Assembly (NCBI GenBank): GCA_006176705.1
Contig: QRFJ01000294.1
Coordinates: 434,001 to 498,000 of the forward strand
Direction of reading: 5' to 3'
Length of the DNA stretch: 64,000 nucleotides
From: Cocos nucifera
Lineage: Eukaryota > Streptophyta > Magnoliopsida > Arecales > Arecaceae
Position 1 is the first letter of the stretch, and each line of letters begins with the position of its first letter. The notes beneath the pieces are model-generated. The model was not told the origin of the DNA, ran no database searches, and was given only the letters and a program-made list of their open reading frames with translations. Made by a program: the position numbers and the translations under genes. Of the stretch, positions 55,228-64,000 are shown one piece after another.

Positions 55228-56274
55228 TATTTTGATGCCATCTTGATAGTATTTTGTTGAAGTGGTTTATATGTGAATCTTATGCAAGTGCAAAATGGAA
55301 GTTGTCAATTTGATCTTAATATGCTACATATACATGATGTAGAAATTCTTCTCAATTTTCATATCACTAGCTTCGATACCTAGATCTTTAGAAACCATTG
55401 GAATACCTTGTCAAAAGCAGCTTTTAGGAAGTGGTTGGATCACTATTTTGTTATTATAAGGATAACAGTCCTATGCATATAAGTAGTATGAGATAGTGAT
55501 TACCTTCATGCCAAAAGTTTCTGTACGCTCTTTGGTAATGTGGTTTTTAATTCAGCAATACAGCATTTGTAAAGCTGAGCAATTTGAAAACTTATCCTTA
55601 AGTAATTTGTACAGCTATCAAAATGTCAGATCTTTATCTTTTCATTGAAAGGAGAGGACATTGCTCAGCTAACTATTTCAATACATCCAAAATTGAATCC
55701 CAAGCTTAGGCCATTATTTATCTAGAGCATTTTATATGCAACATGTTAGAAAAGGACATCTCAATGCATCCCAATGCAAGAAGCTTTCATCTGTGTATGA
55801 TCTAGGAGAGATGAGACATGCAACGATGACTCTCAGATCATAACTATAACTATTACGTGCAGATCTGTCTGCTTGCATATGTAACATGCTATGTGTTAAA
55901 TTGTATCACCGATAAAATTAATGAATGGAATGTCAAAAAAACAGACTTTATTAATGATTGGATCATACAAAACCTGATAAAACTGTTGAAACATTGCTAG
56001 TGAACAGCCATTTGTTTCAAACAAGGAATTTAAACAAGATAAAGCGGAAAAAGGAAAAATTCCAAAACCTGCTTCATTTCAGCGAAGATGATATCACATA
56101 TATGATACAACCAGCTGGAAATATCCAAAACGTATCACCATATCATATCTTAAGATTAATAAGGTGGCTAGCACCATGAAATAAGGGTCCTAGCATATCC
56201 AAGTAATTGCATTACAAATGTCATCACCCTTCTACCACCCACACAAAACTCGCTTATTAAAGAGTGAAATGTAA
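55228..56274. other. region between converging ASHH3 and cyclophilin genes
   Basis: Contains the 3' UTRs of both genes. No further coding recognised. Candidate signals are weak; an ATAAAATTAATGAATGG run at 55912-55930 is the only AATAAA-like stretch noted. Confidence 0.5.
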
Positions 56275-56855
56275 TCATAATGGAAGTTCCCCACTGTCTG
56301 CAATTACAACTTTGCTTTTGGGTGTTCCACTCTGTCGGCCTTCTGCTTCAATTTTGTACACCACATCCATTCCAGAAATCACCTTACCGAAAACAACGTG
56401 TCTACCATCCAACCTGCACAGGGAAACTTTAACACACTTTACCCGGAAAAATTATTATAAAACAAATGGGTGCAACCAACTCTTACCAGCTTGTTGTTAT
56501 GGTTGTTATAAAAAATTGAGATCCATTAGTATCAGGGCCAGCATTTGCCATTGACAGAAGTCCTACACCAATAGGTGAGCATCAAGGTTACATTCAACCA
56601 TTCCTTGACAGAGCCGAAGGAAACAATCAGTTACTAATTAAACGTATGAAGTGGTTGATCTTATATGCTTACCTGGTCCTGTGTGCTTGAGTTTGAAGTT
56701 TTCGTCAGCAAATTTTGTACCATATATAGATTCCCCACCCCTTCCATCACCAAGTGTAAAGTCACCTCCCTGGAGCATAAAGCTGGGTATAATTCTGTGG
56801 AATGTGCTCCCCTTGTAGTGAAGAGGTTTACCACTTTTACCCGTACCCTTCTCAC
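56275..56855 (-). CDS. cyclophilin-type peptidyl-prolyl isomerase, secretory type (C-terminal three exons)
   Basis: Minus-strand exons 56855-56673, 56562-56487 and 56413-56275 have GT-AG borders and compatible phases. They give about 132 residues ending at a stop complementary to 56275-56277. Sequence blocks: EKGTGKSGKPLHYKGSTFHR, IIPSFMLQGGDFTLGDGRGG, ESIYGTKFADENFKLKHTGP, LLSMANAGPDTNGSQFFIT, SWLDGRHVVFGKVISGMDVV and VVIADSGELPL. Active-site residues seen are the HRIIP arginine, FMLQ phenylalanine and glutamine, the SW tryptophan and the GRH histidine. The DSGELPL end resembles Arabidopsis CYP20-1/CYP19-4, which enter the secretory pathway and catalyse proline cis-trans isomerisation. The N-terminal exons with the first beta strands and any signal peptide were not found up to 64000. 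The hAT element lies in that direction, so they may be beyond it, or the gene is truncated. Confidence 0.88.
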
Positions 56856-58900
56856 CTGTGATCAAAAGCACATCAAAAGTTTAGAGGATGAGTACTGGTA
56901 TGAACCGAAAATATTTGGGGGCATATCACTTTGTCATCAAGTGGTCAAAAAATGATACTTTACAAATGACTAAACAAATGGATATTCTACTTCAGAGCTT
57001 GGAAGTATAAACCAGTGGAATTGTACTATAATATCTCAGGAAGTGTAGATAATAACAGTTTAGACTAATTTGGAGACCCAGCATTTAGTCACCTGATCAT
57101 AAAATGTCTCGATCATTACTTCGTGCCAAAATGCACGGTTGAATAAAAGAATATCGCAGACATTTTGTATTATCAGTAATTTGCTGATTTATCCAAGGCT
57201 TAGCCATGTCAATATATGTTTATTTTAATTCAAACTCCCAGGGAACAGGGTACCTACTAGATCCACGTGTCCAACCAACCCTGTGCAACCCAATTCCAAC
57301 CATAAAACTGCCACTATCCATATTGAATATACCCTGCTAATTCAGTTCATCTTTACAGCAGAAAAAGTAGAGCTCCCCTGCACCAGGGAGGCACAGAGTT
57401 TCTATTCATCATGTTACATGGACAATAGAAAAAAAAAAAAAAAAAAAAAAACAGATATGATCACAGCCTTCCATGCTTCGCCCACATGAATCACACTTTG
57501 CAGGGACTAAATCATATAACCTCCCTCCTGTCAGCCATGGCTAGCAGGAGCATTTTAGTCACTCGAACTAGATGTGGATACCTGAACAAACAAATAATAG
57601 TAACTGGCTGGTTAGAAAGGTTGGCTTATCCACTATCTTCTTGTCTCTCTTCCTACCATCTTCTGTCATTAGGCATTAATTTTAATAAATACTAGCTCTC
57701 TTGATTAAGGGCAGGCCTTAGGGCAACAATAAATTTGCTCTATTATGACCTAGGTGCCACAGGTTCGTAACATAGAAAGAACCTCTCTATGTATAAGGGT
57801 AAGGCTGCGCACATTTGACCCTCCCTAGAACTTGCATTGGCTGGAGCATTGTGAACTGGGATGCCCTATATTAGCTCTCTTGACAGCTTGGGTGATCAAG
57901 GCCATCTTGGTTTCCATCTAATACACCAAATCCAGGCTAAAAATATTAGATGTTTTCAAAATAGTGAATGTTTTAGGAGATGCTATGGCCTAGCACCCAA
58001 ATGCTACTTAGGTAGCCAGATGTCAATGCAGCCAAAAAAATCATACGCTTAAAAACCAATAAATACAAGATGAAATCTAGAAAAATGGTTATAATAATAA
58101 AATATAGCATATCAAATAAGATGTAGCAAGTCCATAGGAAGCAATAACTTGGAAACATCCAATATTACTATGTCAATTAGAAAGAACGTCCATACTCAAA
58201 TATTACGACTGCCACCAGGACAGAAAAAAGGCAGCCATATTTTAACATACTATTGGTCCTAACCCAAATTTAACTATATAAATCTTTTTTCAGAAAAAAA
58301 ATCTGTAGCGATTTTGGTTCAGTGATTTCACTAACAAATTTTGCATATTGAAGAGAGAATGAAATTGAGATGATGCCTAAATCACGATGACCTGCCTATG
58401 GAATTGTATTGGGCCCTAGATCAACTAAACTGTAAAATGTTCCTAAAGTCACCAAGGTAGCCATCTTTTAGCATATTAGTTGTCCTAACCTAAAGTTAAT
58501 TGTATAAGCACCTTTCTTTTATCTAATACTGTAAAACATTTAGATTTGGATTCTACATATAGAAGTGACACTCATTGATTACCAAATTGTCTGTGGGTTT
58601 GTTTGAAAAACTGTACAGTTACACAGGTGAAATTGAGACCCATCCAAAGCCAAAAAAGGAATTTGGATAGAATAAATTCCTGTCAATCTAACACATATGA
58701 GGCTACGTAGGCACACATCCACTAACATAAGGGCAATCATCTCAATTCCTTCACCACCAATTCTAGTGATGAAACCAGGATGTTGCCGGACAGGACTCCA
58801 CAAATGTTCCAGAATTTCTGGAAAAAAAAAAGTCTTCCACTCCAATTTATCATCTTTTACCTTCATCCATGGAACTTGCTCATTCAGATAACTAGTGTCT
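56856..58900. other. cyclophilin upstream region or intron, no gene recognised
   Basis: No exon matching the missing cyclophilin N-terminus was seen. It contains a poly-A run of about 24 bases at 57429-57452. A 95-codon minus-strand open frame at 58579-58866 shows no motif I recognise. The rest is ordinary AT-rich DNA. Confidence 0.45.
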
Positions 58901-59109
58901 CTTGCCCATGATTGAAGGTGGAGTGTGTCAATTAGTCTGACAAAAACTGAACCGACCCCTTCATAAACATGTTTGGGTTTAGCCTAAATGGATTCAAGTC
59001 GTAAATGGATCAACCCGTTTAACCCATTTATTAAATGGGTTAGGTTTGAATTCTGACCTTCTGACCCGTTTAACCCATTTATTAAACGGAACAGATCAAA
59101 TATAAAATC

Positions 59110-61310
59110 CATTTATATCCGTTTAAATTTAAATAGGGTTTAGTTTGTTTCTTCCGGTCATTCGGTGGGAAGTGGGAAGTGGGAATTGGGGTTTGGGTCC
59201 ATCCTATCCACCTCGTACAAAAAGTAGTGAACTAGCAACCCACTTTCTGTTTGATGTCCAGTTTCTCAATTTTGTCCAAAGGCTTCTATTCCATCATTAG
59301 GGTTTTTGAGTTTCTTTCGTTACCATTTTTGGCCTTTGCTCCTTTCATCGATGGTCGGGCTTTTATCGCTTTTCCCTCTACCTTCCTCTCCTGGACCCCT
59401 AGTTCCAGTCTTTCATCGATGGCTGAGTTTCTCTCGTTAGGATTTCTCACTTTCTCTTCTTTAGTTAAGGTTTTTGACTTTTGAGCGTCTCTTCTTGGAA
59501 ACTAGAGGATCTCCAAGCCCCAAGGGAATTTAGGGAAAGGGAGGCAAAGCAAAGATGCACGATAACATTGACTCCCTTCTATTTTTCATCATTTTTTTCC
59601 TCTTATTACCTCTTGAGAATTTCTCTTCCAGGGTTTCTCTCTCCAGCTCGCCTCTCTTTGTGAATTGTGAATCTATGATCAAATCCGTGGTATGCTTGTC
59701 CCAAATACTTGAGCATCGCTTCACCGGCTTGTGTTTAATATATTTTCTATCAGTATTTGAATCTTTTCATTTTTTCCATGCCATATGCTACATACGCCTG
59801 TTGGTTTTTTTGGTCCTTGTTGTGCATCCTCTGTTGATTTTTGTGTTGATCATGGAGTTTTGTGTAGATCTACCATTGTCGGTTTGAATGTGGTTATCAT
59901 TTTGGTAATGATCTCCATAGTTTTTCCAATGACCTATCTCTTCTCGCTGTCTCGGGGAAGAAATACTATTGTCCAGATGTCAATAGATGTAAACAAAACA
60001 TGCTTGGGTTTTTAATCAAGACTATCTACAAACTTTTAAGTTCTGGCTATGTTTTGGCTCTGAATTCAAAACATTTTTGAACTCTAATCTTTTAAGATTT
60101 TTGGTCAGATGTAAATGATAGTATGGTTTTGTTTGTTCATTTGTTTTGAATATGGAGTGAATCCAAAGTTATTCCTGTTCTTCTATATAGATCAGAGGAT
60201 GGTTGTTCTCTACTCATTATTGAATGGCATAATTTCCTGTGAAAATAAGCCTAAAATTACAGATTCTGTTTAATTTCATAATGATCAAATCGTTACTAAT
60301 AAGCTTTTAAAACATACAACTAGTAATCTCCTTATAGATTTCAATTTCTAGAGTAAAGAAAAGATTTAGTTGTTTGAAAGCTAAAAAACTGAAAGTTGAA
60401 TTTTAATTTCTACTAGTTTTAAAATTTGTTTCCCTTTCTTCAACATGCTTCTACCTCAAAAGAGAAGTGAGTTAATATTTGGAAATGTATCATGATTTCT
60501 TACTCAATATTCATTTAAAATAGAATTTAGTTAAATTAGCTGTGATCATTATTGACAACTTTTAAGGAAATCATTGTGCTTGTTATTTATAGAGTTGCTT
60601 CTTGTAGGCCATGTTTCAACTTTTGTGTTTATATAGTATATGTGAAATGGAAAATCAACATTAGGTTATTCATTATTGTTTGTTGTGATGGTGACAGATT
60701 GATACTTGATTGTTCATTATTAACACTATAACATTATTAATTCATGGACCCTGGTGATTTCCACTTATGTCAGTCATATAAATTCTTTTACTTATTTATT
60801 TTCTATTCATGATTTATAAGCTTAATTTATTTTCTTACTCGTTTGTATGAATAGGCTAGGATGACTCTTCGATGAGTTTTTGTTGCTTCATGAAGAATCA
60901 ATTATTTCTAATGGTAAGCAATCTTGGAAGGTCTGCTTCTGTGGCAATCAATTGTAACCATTTGATTTAGCTGCAATCATGAATTTGAGCCTCCTCTTTC
61001 TCTTTCCTTTGCTTTTATCAGTTTTATGTTTATATGAAGCAGCTAGGATGATTCTTAGATGAGTTTTTGCTGATTCATGAAGCATCAATCAGCTATTTCT
61101 AATGCCAAGCAATTTTTGATCTATTTTTGTCGGCAACTGATTGCAGCCATTTTGATTTAGCATATGAAATGATGAATCTCAGGCTCCTCTTCCTTTTCCC
61201 TTTTCTTTTTTAAATATTTGCTTATTATGTATGTTTGTTTCTTTCTAGATCGGTCTATTGATTCCTTTTTAAACCATATGATATAGATAGATAAAACGAT
61301 CAACGCAAAT
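59110..61310 (+). other. hAT 5' untranslated and intron sequence
   Basis: No coding motif. A partial internal duplication is visible: TAGGATGACTCTTCGATGAG with TTTTTGTTGCTTCATGAAG (60855-60900) recurs as TAGGATGATTCTTAGATGAG with TTTTTGCTGATTCATGAAG (61044-61085), each followed by CAATCA and TATTTCTAATG, then by GCAATC or GCAATT and ATTTGATTTAGC. Confidence 0.5.
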
Positions 61311-63190
61311 GTGGAGTTGGATAGTGATGATAATAGGGCAAATGAATCGATGCCTCTAGGTTCTAATACAATTATAGCAGATGACTATGTACAAAGAAAT
61401 TGTAAAAAAAAGTTAACTTCACCTATTTATCAATTCTTTTATATTAATGAGACAACTCAAAAGTGTAAGTATAAGAAGTACGGTATAAAATATATGGTGG
61501 TAAGACTGGGACCGAAAATATGAAACATTATATAGAGAGTTGCAGAAAGAATCATGATATAAGATAAATGATGTTATCGCAATCTAAAAGGTCCGTGTCA
61601 ATGTGTTCTAGTAAATTTGATTCTGAAAAATTTCGTCAATTGCTTACATTTGCAATTATCAAGCATGATCTACCATTTCAATTCATTAAGTATGAAGGTA
61701 TTAGATCATTGTTTGCTTATGTTTGTGAGGATGCCAAGTTGGTATTAAAGAATACCGTAACGGCTGATTTGCTATAGTTGTATTAAAAAAAGAGAAGAAA
61801 AAATTAGCATTGTCGCTACATTGAATTCCTACTAGGATAAGTTTGGCTTCAGATTTGCGGACTTCTATCTGATAGGTATTTGTGTTTAACCACCCATTTT
61901 ATTAATGAAGAATGGGTATCACGAAAGAAAATTCTCAACTTCCATTTTATGCCTCCTCCATATAATGGCATATCTTTATGAATTAATCTATAATTTATTA
62001 ATTGATTGGGGGATTGAAAAGAAATTGTACTATATAACTTTGGATAATGCATCAGTAAATGATGTATTGTTAACATGCTAAACATCCAACTTAATTTGAA
62101 GAATGCACTTTATTCAAATGGTGAGTTTTTTCATATCTAATTTTGTGCACATATTCTTAACTTAATTGTGCAAGAGGGATTAAAGGAGATAGATGAACCT
62201 ATCTTCAAGGTTTGTGAAAGCATTAAATATATGAGAGCTTCACAAGTTCGAAAACAAAAATTTTTGGAATGTGTTAGACAAGTTTCTTTGGAAAGTAGAA
62301 AATGTTTGAGGCAAGATGTTCCTATAAGATGGAATTCTACTTTTTTGATGTTAGAGAGTGCTATTTTTTACCGACATGTATTTCTTCATTGACAATTAGG
62401 TGACTCTAATTATAAGCATTGTCCATATAAAGAGGATTAGGAAAAGGTTGAAAAGCTTAGTAAGTTGTTGAGTGTGTTCTAGGATACTACTCTAATATTT
62501 TCAGGAGTTAAATATCCTACATCAAACTTATATTTTTCTCAAGTTTTCTTAATTGAGCTTACTTTAAGGCAAGAGATGTAGAGTGTAGATACTTTCATGC
62601 AAAGAATGACACCGTAGATGTATGAAAAATTTGAAAAATATTCATCAAATCATAGTTTAATCTTAGCAATGGTAGTCATTTTGGATCCTCGATACAAATT
62701 TCAGTTTGTGGAGTATCAAGTATGGTTATAAAACTTGAATAGATATGGTATGTTAGCTTCTTTAAAGCTAAGTACTAGCACATCAACTCATGAAGACATG
62801 GAGTGATACTTCTCATGAAATCTCTGAACCATTTACAAAACTGGATGCTTTTATGGTAATCTTAAACTAAACTAAATGTATTGTACTAGTATATGGTACT
62901 ATTTTTTATAATTAACTCTTTGTTTTCAATAATGTAGGACTTTGATACGATTGAAAGCTTTGATTTTGTGATAGGAAGTCCAATTTGGATATCCTAGATT
63001 TTTGGAAAGCAAATCAATTTCGATATCCAGAACTTTCTATTATGGCTCATGATATTTTAACTATTCTAACATCCACAGTCGCCTCTAAATCTGTTTTTAG
63101 CATTGGCGGGCAAGTACTTGATAAGTATCATAGTTCACTCAAATTAGATATTATTGAGGTATTGAATTGCACTCAAGAATAGGCATTTGG
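61311..63190 (+). pseudogene. hAT-family transposase, multiply frameshifted
   Basis: Pieces in several frames follow the order of RICESLEEPER-type hAT transposases. First comes a BED zinc-finger region (61311-61523): KKLTSPIYQFF and TTQKCKYKKYGIKYMV, where the second finger cysteine is tyrosine. Then KFDSEKFRQLLTFAIIKHDL with LPFQFIKYEGIRSLFAYVCE (61568-61777). Next is a segment with many stops around the catalytic domain (61800-62160). Then VQEGLKEIDEPIFKVCESIK and QDVPIRWNSTFLMLESAIF (62168-62392), a broken alpha-helical part, and the hAT C-terminal dimerisation motif ILTSTVASKSVFSIGGQVLD (62985-63182). It could not encode an active enzyme. Confidence 0.8.
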
Positions 63191-64000
63191 AAGTAAAGGT
63201 ATATGTTTTGTTAATTACATTGCCATAATCTTTTGAAGTAATTTGTTCTTAATTGTTGTAATATTTCAACATAGACGTTTTGGAATCCAAGTTAGATGAG
63301 ATTGTAGAAGATGTCATGCACTCAAGTTCTTGTAATGAAGCCCAATCAGCTCAATGCCTGGCTACCGTTAATGCCAATGCATAGGTTTCATAATCTTATA
63401 TATTTTTTACTAATTAATATATGCTTATACTTTTTTGTTTCACCATCTTTTTCTCATTTTCTTTTGCTAACTACTTAATTTTGTGCTTATAGGTTCAAAT
63501 AAATTTGGGAAATTGAAGTAGTAAGCAACCCAAAGGAGTTGATCATGGTCATGCATACTTCTTTTAGACATTTTGTCATGTGTTTTGATTGGAAATGTTA
63601 TGTTTCATTTTGAGACTAGAGATGTTATTTGTTAGTTGTTACCTTATTTTGAGACTTCTCTATCATTCTTGGTTTGAATATGTTTGCTGTTATGGAATTT
63701 GGTATTCAAATGATAGTTACCTAGTTGTTATAGTAATGTTGTACCTCGAAATGCTGGTTTTGTTAGTACAAAATGGACCAACCAATTAAATTAGGCATGA
63801 TGGAAACCTATCATTCTTAGTCTTGATATAATGTTGTATCGCGAGATTTATTAGTGAACCTTCTAATATCCTGAACCTTGTTGTTCATGATATAATGTTG
63901 CCTCTGTTAACCAAATGTATCAACTATTCAAAGTTCAAAGCAACACAGAATGGGGTGGACTGTTAAGCAAATGTTTTTTGTTGTTCAAAATACACCACCT

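Larger units (their letters stand above)
58900..63530 (+). mobile_element. hAT transposon, decayed
   Basis: The left part has subterminal repeats AACCCGTTTAACCCATTTAT at 59012 and a near-copy CCCGTTTAACCCATTTATTA at 59072, a pattern common at plant hAT ends. Then come an untranslated stretch with several possible introns and a transposase-like coding region (61311-63182). Exact ends and the 8-bp duplication were not found; the right end may lie past the window. Confidence 0.6.

Noticed and set aside
58579..58866. 95-codon minus-strand frame considered as a missing cyclophilin exon
   Set aside because: No cyclophilin motif, no sensible splice sites; left unassigned.
1..64000. CRISPR arrays, tRNA or rRNA genes, bacterial operons or phage-like gene clusters
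   Set aside because: None seen. The tandem arrays are contiguous degenerate repeats within retroelements, without unique spacers, and the gene content is plant nuclear.

Overview
The window looks like nuclear DNA of a monocot plant, most likely a palm or close relative. This is inferred from long introns packed with nested LTR retrotransposons and from recognisable plant gene families; no species marker is present. Three host genes can be supported. (1) A plus-strand root UVB sensitive gene of the RUS6 type occupies 13757-24652. Only its C-terminal six exons (about 365 residues) are in the window, so its 5' exons must lie left of position 1. (2) A nearly complete plus-strand ASHH3-type SET-domain histone methyltransferase occupies 43026-55227 (about 13 exons, about 375 residues). 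(3) A minus-strand secretory-type cyclophilin has its three 3' exons at 56275-56855; its N-terminal exons were not found in the window. ASHH3 and the cyclophilin converge tail to tail.

Region by region. 1-13529 is a three-level nest of retroelements, all inside what must be a giant RUS6 intron. A plus-sense Tat-type Ty3/gypsy element contributes its 3' part: an antisense accessory ORF, a polypurine tract and the 3' LTR (12414-13529). A minus-sense Ty1/copia element (1-3086 plus 8439-9448) interrupts that accessory ORF. A minus-sense, deletion-derived Tat-type gypsy element (3087-8438, 5-bp target duplication with one mismatch) sits inside the copia. 13530-24652 holds the RUS6 exons, with introns carrying an RTE LINE scrap, G-rich and purine-rich tracts and a dispersed repeat with a purine core. 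24653-31630 holds a diverged tandem duplication of about 0.5 kb, split by a second Ty1/copia element that lost its integrase. 31631-41912 is a full-length but decayed Tat-type gypsy element with both LTRs and a perfect AATAT target duplication. 41913-55227 is the ASHH3 promoter region and gene, whose introns hold a decayed duplicate of one SET exon, a 0.47-kb tandem duplication, a LINE scrap, a foldback-like inverted-repeat element, a 0.7-kb microsatellite and a second copy of the purine-core repeat. 56275-56855 is the cyclophilin. 58900-63530 is a broken plus-strand hAT transposase.

The host genes are unrelated to one another: a DUF647 family protein, an H3K36-type methyltransferase and a prolyl isomerase. 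No operon-like or defence system is present. The most notable items are the decayed exon duplicate in ASHH3, the intron-containing antisense ORF of the Tat element, the paired autonomous-type and deletion-derived Tat elements that share a clean pol deletion junction, the 45-bp minisatellite inside their LTRs, and two dispersed non-coding repeats with unusual architecture.
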